Shown here one piece after another: positions 36,387 through 47,608 of a DNA stretch of 64,000 bases (positions are counted from its first letter, which is position 1; every line of letters begins with the position of its first letter). The notes under the pieces were generated by a model. It was not told the origin of the DNA and searched no databases. It saw nothing but the letters and a program-made list of their open reading frames with translations. The position numbers were made by a program, and so were the translations under genes. Origin of the DNA: Aureobasidium sp. EXF-3400. Taxonomy: Eukaryota; Ascomycota; Dothideomycetes; Dothideales; Saccotheciaceae. The stretch spans positions 1 to 64,000 of the forward strand of contig SWBL01000292.1 in the NCBI GenBank assembly GCA_024195585.1, in the 5' to 3' direction.

Positions 36387-36759
36387 ATGCTTCTCTATGG
36401 CCACGAGCCAGGCTATGGGCAACATGCTCAAAAGATTGAGAACAGCTGTAACCCCTACGACGCAAGATTCGGAAAGCACTGGCATTCGACTCATGCACGC
36501 GATGCCTACTCTGATCCTACGATGGCCGCAAAGGATGATGTACGTGAGATCGGATTCCACGACCACTATGCTACGCCATTCTACAAACTTTGGTGAAAAT
36601 GCTAGCAAGACCATTGACGCTGGACTTCACTGTAAGGACCACGACAAGGTTATCTCAGATCTTGACACATCGGTCACTCCCCGCTTGTATCCGCTGCAAA
36701 GCAGACCCGTATTATTTTGATATGGTAAAACACACCTAATACAATCATTGTACTTTTAT

Positions 36760-38188
36760 CTATCTAGAGGACAGATCCATGGCCTGTTGTGCCTCGGTAA
36801 TACCCTCCTTGAGTGCATTGATGGCACGGTCAATGTCATCGCGGTTAGGGTCAGTGACACTCACGCCCATGTGGCCAAAGCGAATGTACTGGGTAGCAAT
36901 CTGCTTGTGGAGGCCACCAGCAAAGACAACACCGCGCTGCATGAGCTTGGGCAGGACATCTGGAGGAGTCATGCCCTTGGGAAGGTAGATGGCGGTCATA
37001 CCGTTGGCCTGGTTCTCAGGCTTCTCGGCCAGCTGCTTGAGGCCGAGGTCAGCGATGGCCTTCTTGACCTTTTGCGATGCCTTGCGGTGAGCGGCGAAGC
37101 GGTCGGCCAAGGGGACCGAGGTGATTTGAGTAAGGGTGGTGTGGAGAGCGTGGACGAGCTGAGGCGAGGGGGTAGCAAAGTATGAGGGCTTGCCAGCTTC
37201 ATAGTTTTGCATGACTATGACCAAATTAGTAATGGTATTGGAACAGGACAGTTAATGATACGTACTGGGCATCCAGTTCTTCCACGAGCCAAAGTAGGAG
37301 GTGGGAGGGACCTTGCGGCTCTGGAAAGACTTGATGGCACGGCCAGAAGCCATGACGATGCTCAGACCAGCTGGGCATCCAATGGCCTTCTGAGAGGCAG
37401 TAATGACACAATCAATTCCCCAGTTGTCAAACTGAATCTCCTCACAGCCGACACTGCAGACACCATCGACAACGACCAGCGTGTCGGGGCTGACCTTGTG
37501 GACGAGCTTGCTGAGGGCCTCAATCTCACTGAGAACGCCAGTCGAGGTGTCGACATGGGTGACGGTGATGAGCTTGTACTTCTTCTCCTTCAGGGCCTTC
37601 TCGACCTCGTCCAGCTGGGGTCGCTCTCCAATGGGAGCCTTGAGCTGGGTAGCCTTGACGCCGTATGTCTCGAAACAATCGGCGAAGCTGTCGGCAAAGT
37701 AGCCAGTGTGCAGGACCAGGACATCGTCACCAGGCTCAGCAAGGTTGGCAGCAACCTGATCCCATCCAAGAGTACCAGAACCGGAGATGACAAAGGGTTG
37801 AGATGCGGGATCCTGGGTCTGGAAAAGCTTGCGGAGCATGGTCAAGGTCTCGCCAAATGTCTTGACAAAGGGTGCGCCGACATGGGATTCGCTGCAATTG
37901 TCAGTCATTGCTTGACATGGTGAGGATATGTATGGTGTACCTGAAGTGGCTCATTGACTGCAGAACCTGGTCATCGAACTCGATGGGGCCTGGGATGAGC
38001 AGGGCTGGGTGGGGTGGTTGGCTTGACATGTTGGTCTTCTTTTCTTCTTGAACAGCAGGCTGAGGGTTGTATGGAATGTCGTCTGGAGGGCTAGATTGGC
38101 GCTCGTGGGCGTAGGGTGTGTTCAACTCGACTTGAGGTCTCTGGTCGAGATGTCTAGAGATGAGACTGAGGCGGGACTGAGGAGCCAT
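36760..38188 (-). CDS. AGX1: Alanine:glyoxylate aminotransferase
   Basis: Three exons: 38188-37941, 37891-37266, 37214-36760; 442 residues. A PLP-dependent class V aminotransferase that makes glycine from glyoxylate and alanine. Conserved elements: LLIPGPIEFDD, SGSGTLGWDQV, HVDTSTGVLSEIE, VVVDGVCSVGCEE, and the PLP lysine in ITASQKAIGCPAGL (about K251). The C-terminus has YIRFGHMG. Residues 1-53 precede the usual family start and begin MAPQSRLSLISRHL, with basic and hydroxylated residues and no acidic ones until residue 15, as in mitochondrial presequences. The in-frame ATG at residue 54 (MSSQPPHPALLIPGP) gives the normal-length enzyme. No SKL-like ending is seen. It lies in tandem, 529 bp from the aspartate aminotransferase. 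Confidence 0.93.
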
Positions 38189-38717
38189 GGCGGGGCTCGC
38201 CGGGTGAGTTAATGCGGGGATGTGGACGATGTCGGCACTCCCGATCGTGATTGGCGGTAATGAATGAGCGTGTTATGATCCGTTGGACCGCCTTTATTCA
38301 AAAATATTTCGGTCTGCCGCGAGACTGGACGCGTCGTCAATGTAGAAAAGAAAATGCCCAAACTCCAATGGGCGGCAAATCGGACATGGAGACAGTCGAC
38401 ATCGGCGGCTTGCTCTCGGCCCGGTCCTTTCAAAATTTAACTGCCGACAAAACGAATCCCCAGCCGTGCATTCTATGCTAATGTCCGACCAAGACAGATC
38501 AATCATGAACGAAACACCTATCCAAGACTAGGACCGACATGGTATGAGATCAATTGACCACAACTTCGGCCCACGAGGTAGTATTTTGATTCCTTTCCCG
38601 AAGGAATCGTCCTGCAACGACATATCCTACCGGGCACCCAATTAATGCACTTACTCCACCCATGCTGTTTCCCATGAAGAACCGCCTCTTCCTGCCGCTT
38701 TATTCTGTGAAAGAGAT
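38189..38717. other. AGX1 promoter region
   Basis: 529 bases between the AGX1 start and the stop of the upstream aminotransferase gene; presumed promoter and 3' UTR. No supported gene. Confidence 0.5.
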
Positions 38718-40201
38718 CTATGAAGTCTCGCGAACGACCTTGTCAACAGCCTTGGCAAAGTATTCGACGTTGTTGGTGTTGAGACCAGCCATGCCTGCAA
38801 ATAGTTAGCATCTTTTGAAAGCACAGATTCATCATGGTACCTACTGATTCTGCCGTTCTTGGTCATGTAAACGTGGGCATCAGATCTGATCTTGAGGACC
38901 TGCTTTTCGGTCAAGCCAGTGAAGCTGAACATGCCAATCTGGTTGGTAATGTGATCCCAGTTGCCAGGAGTCTGCAGCTCATCAAGCTTGCCCTTGAGAG
39001 CCTTGCGCATCGAGATGATACGACCACTCATCTCACGGAGGTTATCCTCCCACTCTGCGAACAGCTTCTCGTCGTTGAGAATGACTGATGCAATACGGGC
39101 TCCGTATGCGGGAGGGTTACTGATCTCGGAACGCTGGAGAATGGCCAGCTGGCTACCAACACGAGTTGCGGTATCGGCAGCATCAGAACCAGGAGCGGCG
39201 ACAAAGTGGAAGCAGCCAGCGCGCTCACCATACAGACCGAAGTTCTTTGCGTAACTCTGAGCGACGAACATCTCGAAGCCTTGCTCAACAAAGTAGCGAA
39301 TGGCCCAAGCATCCTTGTTCAGGTCGCCAGATGCAAAGCCTTGGTATGCACAATCGAAGAAGGGGAATTGTGACTTGCTCTTCATGAGCGAGGCAATCTC
39401 CTTCCATTGATCTTGAGTAGGATCGACACCTGTGGGGTTGTGTGCGCAAGCATGCAGCAGGATGACACTGCCCTCAGGAGCCTTCTCTATTGTCTGGACC
39501 ATGCCCTTGAAGTCAAGACCCTTGGTCTCGGCAGAGAAGTATGGGTAGTTCTTGATAGGAAGCTTGACATTGGAGAAGATCTGGTTGTGGTTGGCCCATG
39601 TAGGGTTGGAGACGTAGATTGTCTTGGCCTCAGAGGTTGGAGGGTTGTAGAATTTGGCCAGGAAAGCGGCGCCCAAATGTACAGCACCGGTACCTGAGAT
39701 GGTCTGGAGGGCGACAGCACGGTTTTCCTTGAGAGCGGGCGAATTGGCGCCAAAGATCAACTTTTGCGAGGCAGTGGTGAAGTCGGCGAGACCAGCGATC
39801 GGTAGGTACTCGTGGTTGAGGTTGGGGTCTTGACGGAGGAGGTCATCGGCCTAGATAAGGACCTGATTAGCTCTTTGCAGTCACAAGCACATGTTTCCTT
39901 TTAGTTTTTGTGTAGGCTGAGGAGGAAGACATGTCGAGAAACTGGTGCGCACCTTCTTCACAACGGGCAGGACCCAGGGCTTTGCGTTGTTGTCTCTGTA
40001 GGCTCCAATTCCGAGATCGACCTTGTTTGAATCAGTGTCGCGGCGGTAAGCGGCCATCAAACCAAACAAGGGATCTTCAGGTGCCTGAGGCACAATGTCT
40101 GCTCCGAAAGATGATGCCTTCATTGTGTTTGTGGTGGACATATGTGATGTGATCTGCTGAAGGCGAGATTGAGAATCTGAGGATTTAGAAGACGAAACCA
40201 T
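38718..40201 (-). CDS. AAT2: Aspartate aminotransferase
   Basis: Three exons: 40201-39953, 39850-38845, 38794-38718; 443 residues. A fold-type I PLP enzyme that interconverts aspartate/2-oxoglutarate and oxaloacetate/glutamate. Landmarks: DPLFGLMAAYRRD, VDLGIGAYRDNNAKPWVLPVV, SGTGAVHLGAAFL, LLHACAHNPTGVDP, FFDCAYQGFASGD, and the PLP lysine in QSYAKNFGLYGERAG. The last intron starts GTAGGT, and its removal joins NGRIS to MAGLNTNNVEYFAKAV. The enzyme has an N-terminal extension of about 25 Ser/Thr-rich residues with internal ATGs at codons 21 and 27. Cytosolic/peroxisomal (Aat2) versus mitochondrial (Aat1) location is not settled by sequence alone. Confidence 0.93.
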
Positions 40202-40633
40202 TTTCGTCTCCTTTGTCAACCACACCACCGGGGTTTCGATCAAGTAATAATGCGGAGGGAAAGGCGGGCAGGATCCGGGTCTTGGCGAGCTACACGAACT
40301 CAGGCTGAAATTCCGTGCGGAATCGGCTGAGTGCAAGGTGGACTGGTTGTAGAATACTTAGATAACAAAATGAAAGGAAGAGAGTATGCGCAGAGGAAGA
40401 ACTATCAGTAGTATCGTCTAACTACATCATGCCAGTATGTGCCTTGTACCCCGTCAACAACCTCGGGATCCCCACGTCCTCGTGCTCACCAGACGTTCCG
40501 AGGCTCGATCCGTCCGCTTGATTCCGTTCGGTTTTAACCCGCTTTCTGACCAAACGCCGAGCATGCAGCGAATGACACGGTTGATATAAATAAGATATCG
40601 TCTCTTGCGATTGCATGTGAATATAACCAGGTC
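40202..40633. other. Aspartate aminotransferase promoter region / UFE1 3' flank
   Basis: 432 bases between the aminotransferase start and the UFE1 stop codon. No supported gene. Confidence 0.5.
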
Positions 40634-41786
40634 TCAGAATATCAAATCCCACACGACGAGGAAAGCACAGAATGCGCATGTGCTGTGGAAAAGAATCCTT
40701 GCACTGCTGGGACGCTCGCTTGCTCGCTTCAGCTCCTTGTTTCCCCTTCCAACATTTTCTGTCGTGAAGGAAGAATCTTGCACTAGTTGCTCGATGTGCT
40801 CGTTCTGTTCCGTCAGGTTGGTGACAAGAGTCGATTGTAATTCCGAGATCTCGATGAGAGATCTTTCCGCCGTGCTGTTTTCAAGATTAGCTGGTGCTTC
40901 ACAAAATCAAAAGTTCTCATCTGCTCACCGAACTTGGTCTAGAGTGTCCTGGTAATGTTTCATCATGTCTTGGTTTTCCTGTGCAAAGAGTTGCATCTGC
41001 TCATCACTCAACTGTGGTTCTGCCCTGTCCTGTTCATGTGTTGCTGATTTCTCGGAGTCCAAGGCAGCATCGAAGCTGTGAGCAGAAGGAACGCTGCTGC
41101 TCTTTGCTTTGTATAGCACACTCTTGCTCTTTTCAACTTCGCGCTGTATCCTTATTTCCATCATGGTGCTCTGAAGAGTGCCAGCCTCCCTGAGTTTGGC
41201 CTGTAGGAACCAGACGATACTTTCTCGGTGTGCGTTGAGCATTTTTTGTCTGGCCTCTTCTTTCTCTTCTTCAGCGCTCTTCGCAGTGACAGCTCCGCCA
41301 GCCGCCCATCTTCCAATGGCTCCAAGACCGCCTTGATTGCGTTTGCGCAATGCGATATGAGATGCGGTGTCCTGTCTGATCTGCTCGGTCTGGCTTATGC
41401 GCTCGACAGCAGCATGCAATTGTCGCAGCACTGTCTTCGCCTCGGCGTCAATCGAGGCTCTTTCAGTATCGGACAGATGTCGTTGTGTTGCATCATGTGT
41501 GGACTTTTGGTCTGCAGAGTTCTGCCGTTGTGGTCGTCGAGGTGCGGGAGCTGTGGATAAATAGGAAGGTCTGATGGCGCGGAGGTATGCAGTGAGATCT
41601 GCTATGCGGGCATTCTATAAACAAGTCAGAGACTGCATATGCCTCGCTCAAAGTCTCTTGACGTACGATGCTGTATGCTTCTTTCAAAAACTCGTCCAGG
41701 CGGTCAATCGAGTAGCGATGTGATGTGACTGGCGGCGCGTTATGAGCTTTCAGCGCTGTGTTGAATGCTGCCGTGATGTCGGCCAT
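40634..41786 (-). CDS. UFE1: ER t-SNARE Ufe1 (syntaxin 18 homologue)
   Basis: Three exons: 41786-41667, 41614-40929, 40874-40634; 348 residues. Ufe1 is the Qa-SNARE of the ER and drives fusion of Golgi-derived COPI vesicles. The N-terminus MADITAAFNTALKAH and RLDEFLKEAYSINARIADLT is the syntaxin-18 N-terminal domain, completed across intron 1. The middle is a charged helical region. The SNARE motif begins at the second junction (RTAERSLIEISELQ) and continues TNLTEQNEHIEQLVQDS..TTENVGRGNKELKRASER. It ends with a C-terminal tail anchor (ILFHSTCAFCAFLVVWDLIF) and no lumenal residues. Length, domain order and tail anchor fit. It is divergent from a DHA1 transporter gene. Confidence 0.92.
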
Positions 41787-42229
41787 GATGACCTAGTCTT
41801 TGTTGACACGGATGTTGATTATAGAAGTCAAAGCAGCTTGTCGCATGTGAACTCTCGCCTACGTAGCTCTTTCCCAAACTGACGTTTGTCTTGGCTCGAG
41901 CTGCGGTGGAAGGCCGTCGCTGAAGCCTTCGTAGCCATCGCGTCACCATCATCAGCTTCGTCCTCGATCGACGTGATCTGCTTCTTTTGTTCCGCATTTC
42001 TCACCGGCAACACTCCAAAGATCCCAGAAGGCGATGTCGGACAGCGGCAAGTTCAATCGCCCTATCACAGATCGCCTCTGTATATCAATACGGACTTTAC
42101 ACCACGGAAGCCGGCAGCGAGACATTACCCTATAGGCGTTGATAGGCATCGTGGGCACGTAATCTGTAGGTCGTTTTAGGTGATCACTTTCCTTCTTACC
42201 CTCTTTACAACCTACACCTCAAACCTCGC
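41787..42229. promoter_or_regulatory. Divergent promoter UFE1 / MFS transporter
   Basis: 443 bp between divergent starts. A short minus-strand frame at 41828-42013 has coding-like composition (ITSIEDEADDGDAMATKAS) but no ATG start or partner exon I can define, so I do not call it. Confidence 0.45.
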
Positions 42230-44011
42230 ATGTCTCGCCCACCATCATCTCGAGAAAGTCGTCACAATGAACAGACCAAACGAGGCGAAATCATGAACCA
42301 TACTGGATCAGGAGCTGTTGAACATGCACTCTGTAGACAAGACGAAAACAAAAAGCAAAACCATTCTGAAGAAGCAATAGAGTCTATACACCATGTTTCG
42401 ACAACAAGCTACAATGACGAGGATGAGGCTGCTTCTGTGGAGGACAACAATATGCGAGATGTCGAGTCCAGTATTGCAGAACCACCATATACTGTGTTCA
42501 CAGCAAGTCAGAAGAGGTTTATTGTCTTGTTAGCAGCTTGCGCCGGGTTCTTTTCTGCCGTCTCTGCAAACATTTATTTCCCGGCTCTCAATTCGCTGAC
42601 CGAGGAATTTCACGTCTCCGCGACACTGATCAATCTCACTCTGACCACATATATGATCGCACAGGGCATAGCACCAGCCATCATCGGCGACCTGGCAGAT
42701 ATGGCTGGTAGGCGGCCAGCCTACTTTGTATGCTTTGTCATATACATTGGCGCTTGTATAGGCATTGCACTATGTCAAGACTACGTTTCTTTGCTCATCT
42801 TGAGATGTCTACAGAGTGCTGGATGCGGTGCTACAATCGCGCTAGGCAGTGGTGTCGTTGCCGATATAGCAACGAGTGCTGAGAGGGGCACGTTCATGGG
42901 CTATGTTACTTCTGGTCCAATGGTCGCTCCCGCGCTTGGCCCAGTGATTGGAGGTATTCTGGCAGAATTCTTGGGCTGGCGATCGATTTTCTGGTTCCTG
43001 GTCATCCTTAGCGCTTGCTACCTGGTACCATTTCTTATTGCTTTTCCGGAAACTGGTCGTAATGTCGTCGGCAATGGAGCTATCAAACCTCAAAGCTGGA
43101 ACAGATCGTTGATAAACTATCTCCATGAGCGAAAGGTTGCTAAAGCACCTACCTTGACTCGTACAGTAACTCGCGAAAGCATTCGACTAGAAGAGGCACG
43201 ACTGGCCAAAGCTCGAAAACTGCGAGTTCCAAATCCATTGAAGACACTCAAGATAGTCTTCGAAAAAGACACTGGACTCCTGTTGTTTTACAACTCGCTG
43301 GTGTATACAGCTTTTTACGACGTGACAGCCAGCATGCCATACCTCTTCGGAAGGATCTACAACTACAACGACCTTCAGATAGGTCTTTGCTTCATTCCGT
43401 TCGGAGTCGGATGTCTGATTGCGCCAATACTAGGCGGAAAGGCTCTCGACTGGAACTTTCGACGTCTGGCTGTCAAGCACGGCTTCCCAGTCGACAAGAA
43501 GCGGGCGACTGATCTCAAGGATTTTCCTCTTGAGAAGGCTCGCATTCAGATCACATGGCCACTGCTTGTCGTTGGTGATGCGGCCTTGCTTTGCTATGGC
43601 TGGGTAATGTACGTGGAGACCAACCTTGCAGCGCCGCTGGTCTTGCTGTTCTTCATCGGACTCTGCTTGACCGGTGCCTTCAACTGTAATAGTGTTATGT
43701 TAATCGACCTGTATCCGCTCAGTCCCTCGACAGCCACAGCGGCCAACAATCTCGTCCGCTGCCTTATGGGGGCGGGCGGTACTGCCATCATTATAATTAT
43801 GATTGAAAGTATGGGCAGAGGATGGTGTTTTACGTTTGTGGCAGGGGTAGTGTTACTGTTCTCACCTATCCTTTGGGTGCTTGAAAAGTATGGACAAGGA
43901 TGGAGGAATGCAAGAGCCCGACGGATGGAAGAAATGGCAGAGAAAAAACGACAGGCTGAACAAGAGATGGTCGACGAATTGCAGGCTTACGAAGCTCACA
44001 CTGAGAAGTAA
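42230..44011 (+). CDS. MFS drug:H+ antiporter, DHA1 family
   Basis: Intronless, 593 residues. The hydrophilic cytosolic N-terminus is ~95 residues long (Glu/Asp-rich). Twelve predicted membrane segments follow, split by a long basic central loop around residues 285-350. Family signatures: motif A in loop 2-3 (GDLADMAGRRPAYF), the TM1 sequence FFSAVSANIYFPALN typical of QDR/DHA1 carriers, motif B-like LRCLQSAGCGA, and antiporter motif C in TM5 (GPMVAPALGPVIGG). The C-terminus is a charged coiled-coil-like tail (EEMAEKKRQAEQEM). It probably exports small toxic compounds, polyamines or cations at the plasma membrane; the substrate cannot be read from sequence. Confidence 0.92.
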   Translation: MSRPPSSRESRHNEQTKRGEIMNHTGSGAVEHALCRQDENKKQNHSEEAIESIHHVSTTSYNDEDEAASVEDNNMRDVESSIAEPPYTVFTASQKRFIVLLAACAGFFSAVSANIYFPALNSLTEEFHVSATLINLTLTTYMIAQGIAPAIIGDLADMAGRRPAYFVCFVIYIGACIGIALCQDYVSLLILRCLQSAGCGATIALGSGVVADIATSAERGTFMGYVTSGPMVAPALGPVIGGILAEFLGWRSIFWFLVILSACYLVPFLIAFPETGRNVVGNGAIKPQSWNRSLINYLHERKVAKAPTLTRTVTRESIRLEEARLAKARKLRVPNPLKTLKIVFEKDTGLLLFYNSLVYTAFYDVTASMPYLFGRIYNYNDLQIGLCFIPFGVGCLIAPILGGKALDWNFRRLAVKHGFPVDKKRATDLKDFPLEKARIQITWPLLVVGDAALLCYGWVMYVETNLAAPLVLLFFIGLCLTGAFNCNSVMLIDLYPLSPSTATAANNLVRCLMGAGGTAIIIIMIESMGRGWCFTFVAGVVLLFSPILWVLEKYGQGWRNARARRMEEMAEKKRQAEQEMVDELQAYEAHTEK

Positions 44012-44997
44012 TACAAGACACGCCTCTTCCGTAGATTCTAAAAAGTGTAGTCATGGAAATACACAGTAACAAAAGGCCGGAGGAGTGCTTACGAAGAAGA
44101 CACGATCACGTCAGATATCCTCAACATGATGCATGCTGCGTAAAGAACTGTGTAAAGTCGCAAGTGAAAACCACGCTTTGCACAGACGTGAGATGTGGAC
44201 TGGATGTTGCAGATCCAGCATCCGGAGATAATCCCCAGGCCCCCTAAGGCAAGCAACGAACGTCATGTACGGCCCTCTACCACAACACCTTGATGGCCTG
44301 TGGTATAGATCCACTCGTCCTTTAGTCTGGTCAGCAAGCAGATCAAACAGAGTTTCACATGTTGCTTGTTAGACTTTAGAGTTTGGAGATGGACGAGGAA
44401 GAACCGGGACGTTGGCCGAAGCCACTTTCACATGCAAAACCGAGTCAGCGGCCGCAAGAACGGAGCTGGCTTTTCAGAACGAGAATTGTCTCCGTTCGAC
44501 TCGAAATGGTGTCTTGTGAGGTATCAGACAGATGCTCTGTATGCAGCATGCATTATTATGGATCTATGATCGAAAAGATCGACAAGTTGCACAAGTGACA
44601 TGATGAAAACAGAAGCCAATGGGCGTGTCTAGGCGTGTCGAGATCGGCGCGCGGGAGTGATTCAAGAAGATTTTTGGCCACAAGCACAAGCCGCGCCAAC
44701 AAAGACACGGAAACTTGCAACGTGAACGCTCTTTTTCCTATCGCCCTTCCTGCTTGACTCTTCCTTCAGTAACGAAGCACACGACACCGTGAACGACTTT
44801 CTTTTCTGCTCACGCGACATTTCCATCTGCCATTTCTCCGTCGACGCTGTCCAGCTCTACAATCACCAAAAATCCAAGAATCAACGAAAGGCCCCAACGC
44901 TCCCTCCCGTCCGTCGGCGACCAGTCCGCGTCCCGTATATCTAGCATTCTCTCGACCCAGCTCCGCTCTCTCGCTCAACCAGTCGATTTTTGCAGCA
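44012..44997. other. Intergenic region upstream of UPS1
   Basis: 986 bases. The right-hand 250 bases, rich in C and T (CTTTTTCCTATCGCCCTTCCTGC), look like a promoter/leader of UPS1. No supported gene. Confidence 0.5.
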
Positions 44998-45630
44998 ATG
45001 AAGTTCTTCGAGTCACAGCATGAGTTTGATTACTCATGGGAGGAGGTGTCGACTGCAAACTGGCGCAAGTACTGCCCGTGGAACGATAAGAGCACCCACG
45101 TTCTTGCCGTCGACACTATTTCGCGTCACGTTGACCCGGCCACCGGCATTGTGAGTCTTTTGCTGCATCGCTCTACTTGCACGTACAATCACTGACCTCC
45201 GTACCAGCTTCGTACCGAACGTCTCATCACCTGCCAGCAATCTGCACCAAAGTGGCTCAGCTCGTTCTTCGGTGGCCAGGATGTCTCGCAAGTCTACGAA
45301 ACCTCGTACGTCGACCCTGTCGCCAAGAAGGTCACGATGTGCAGCACGAACATGACTTTCAACGATCTCCTCTCTGTCCGCGAAACCGTCGTTTACCGTC
45401 CTTCGCCTGCTGGTCCTACCTCTCGCACAATCTTCCAGCAATCTGCTCAAATCACTGCCTTCTGCGGTGGTTGGCAAAAGATCAAGAACAGCATCGAGGA
45501 CTTCACCGTTGAGCGCTTCAAGCAAAACGCTATCAAAGGCCGTGAGGGCTTTGAGGCTGTGCTCGAGATGAGCAGAAAGGTCTTCGCCATGGAGAGAGAA
45601 CGCCAGCGCCTCGCTGTTGCCGTTGCATAA
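44998..45630 (+). CDS. UPS1: Mitochondrial intermembrane-space lipid carrier, PRELI/UPS1 family
   Basis: Two exons: 44998-45150 and 45208-45630; 191 residues. The protein covers a complete PRELI/MSF1 domain: MKFFESQHEFDYSWEEVSTA, WNDKSTHVLAVDTISRHVDP, then across the junction LRTERLITCQQSAPKWLSSF, followed by YVDPVAKKVTMCSTNMTF and SIEDFTVERFKQNA. Ups1 with Mdm35 moves phosphatidic acid from outer to inner mitochondrial membrane for cardiolipin synthesis. The R(L/T)ERLITC segment and the W-containing start match Ups1 better than the PE/PS-related Ups2. Family secure; paralogue likely. Confidence 0.92.
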
Positions 45631-46492
45631 GTGCACTCTTGTGGACTCGACTCGCCTCACCTCATTACTCTCTCCACTGCTTTTTTTAAATTCTTCGACG
45701 GTTTTACATCCCGTCATGCGTTCCAGCGATTGGTGTTTCACGGCGTTTTTCTTTCCTGCACTGGATATACCACATCCTTCTTCGACTTTAAAGTGGGGCG
45801 TTCCTGGCTGGCTTCTTCTTCCCTTCCATTATACCAACGATACGAGGTCTCCGATGCTAAAAAGTTTTTGTTGTTTCTGTTTCTCTGCTCTAGAGAATTT
45901 GTCTAGATGGTTGGTCTTCTTGTAGATTCATCTCATCGTCCCGCTCTGTTGTATTATAGGCGATTGAACTATACTCTGTCAAGGTCATAGATGAGGTTAA
46001 TGTTGTATCAAAAGACGAACAATCTACTTCTTCCGACTTTGATTCTTTTGAGAATGCGCTGTCTATCGACACATTGGCTGTGCTCCTTTACTGCCTGACA
46101 TCCTAGTTGTAAAACAAGACACATTTGACAATTACGGAAAGTACGACGCATCTTAAGATAAGAAGGAGCAATTGATGGTACCTTGCAATGATGGAATTGC
46201 CTGGCCTAAGGAAGGCACGTACTTTGGATGATGTATGGGAAGAGCGATGGGTTATCCTTGTGACTTCCCTGTTTCATGACATCCAATCACATAACATGAC
46301 GGTGAAGTAGTGCTGCAGACAAGGAGCTGTCAATACGACCAAGCTCTACCGCTTGAGAAGTAGTCTAGGCTGGAGTATAACAGATATTCTTAGAGTAAAC
46401 CTCATCTTTCTGTCTGGGCATGGTAAGGAACAATGAGTTGAGACACCTTATATAGCAAGAGTGCTCCAACAGCCCTCTAAACCTCTATAATC
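45631..46492. other. Convergent intergenic region
   Basis: 862 bases between UPS1 (+) and the SMP-30-like gene (-). Frames immediately after UPS1 are 3' UTR. No supported gene. Confidence 0.5.
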
Positions 46493-47608
46493 CTACTCGC
46501 ACTCGATACTCACCAAAGCTCCCTTAGCACCCAATCTACACAGATACAACTCCTCCTCCCCAAACATCCACATGCCCTCCTTTGAAAAGCAGAAATTAGC
46601 CACACAAGCCCCCGTCACGATTTTTCCAATCAAAGTGCCTTGGGCATTCCACACATGCACACCATCCCCACATCCCGAATACACATTTCCATCTTCATCA
46701 CATTTGATCCCATCAGGAACCCCATTATCACAGTATGCAAAGGTTTTGCGGTTGGCTAGTTGGGTGCCGTTGGAGAGGACATCGAAGGAGTAGATTGTGG
46801 CTGGCAAACGCGGGTTCATGGAAAAGTTGTGGCCGTCTTTGGGGCCGGTGTGGGCTTGACAAGCTCCTGTATCTGTGACGTACATTTTCTTGTAGTCGGG
46901 AGAGAAGCACAGTCCATTGCATTGCACAAACCCATCTGCAACACACCAGATCTGGTTTGTGCTTGGGTTGAAGCGGTAGATTTGAGATGGTAGATCGGGG
47001 GAAGGACGGAAGGCTTGTTCATACCCATACGTAGGGTCTGTAAACCAGATTTCGTCATTGGCGTGGTGGATGACTACATCGTTTACGCTGTTGAAAGGTC
47101 GGCCTTGGAAATTGTTGATGAGGGTTTCTGAGGTTTTGGAGACCGGGTCTACGAGTACCAAGGCGGAAGGGTTGGTCTTGTCGCCTTGACAGCAATACAG
47201 GATTTTGTCTTTGTAGTTGCAAGCACCGTTTGCTTGCACCACACCTGTAAAGTCATCGTCTGCGACTTTGAGCGAGGAGGCGTCTACAGAGTACAACGCG
47301 ATAGGATCGCAAGTTTGGAAGTTTGCGGTGAAGTAGACTCGGTTGGTGGACTTGATGTACACGCCCGCCTCGTGTGCAAATTGGTAATCTCGGCTTTGGA
47401 CTTGAGTGATGCTGGGGCTGGATCCGAGAAGCTTGGAGAAGGAGTCATGGTAGATACGGAAGCCTTTTCCTTGAGAGAGCTGTTTTCCGTAGGTGATGTC
47501 CGTAGCCATGCGTTTGAGATCCACCCGGATGGTCTCGGTCTTGAGTTCCAGAGGAGTCATACATGGCTTCTCTGGTTTGTGAGAGTCGGTTGGGAGTTGG
47601 CCTGACAT
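46493..47608 (-). CDS. SMP-30/gluconolactonase-like (SGL) beta-propeller protein
   Basis: Intronless, 371 residues from the ATG at 47608 (MSGQLPTDSHKPEK); an in-frame TTG nine bases upstream is not a credible start. The fold is the six-bladed SGL propeller of lactonases. Metal-site neighbourhoods are visible: the Glu in FAHEAGVYIKS, the Asn in PFNSVNDVVIH, and the Asp-containing GVPDGIKCDEDGNVYSG and YVTDTGACQAH. Family members hydrolyse sugar or organophosphate-like lactones using one divalent cation. No signal peptide is present, so it should be cytosolic. It shares a 605-bp divergent promoter with an SCPx-type thiolase, hinting at a common catabolic pathway. Substrate unknown. Confidence 0.88.
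   Translation of the reverse strand: MSGQLPTDSHKPEKPCMTPLELKTETIRVDLKRMATDITYGKQLSQGKGFRIYHDSFSKLLGSSPSITQVQSRDYQFAHEAGVYIKSTNRVYFTANFQTCDPIALYSVDASSLKVADDDFTGVVQANGACNYKDKILYCCQGDKTNPSALVLVDPVSKTSETLINNFQGRPFNSVNDVVIHHANDEIWFTDPTYGYEQAFRPSPDLPSQIYRFNPSTNQIWCVADGFVQCNGLCFSPDYKKMYVTDTGACQAHTGPKDGHNFSMNPRLPATIYSFDVLSNGTQLANRKTFAYCDNGVPDGIKCDEDGNVYSGCGDGVHVWNAQGTLIGKIVTGACVANFCFSKEGMWMFGEEELYLCRLGAKGALVSIECE

Noticed and set aside
41828..42013. Minus-strand 61-codon frame with coding-like composition upstream of UFE1
   Set aside because: No ATG start and no convincing second exon; could be an unrecognised small gene but support is too weak.
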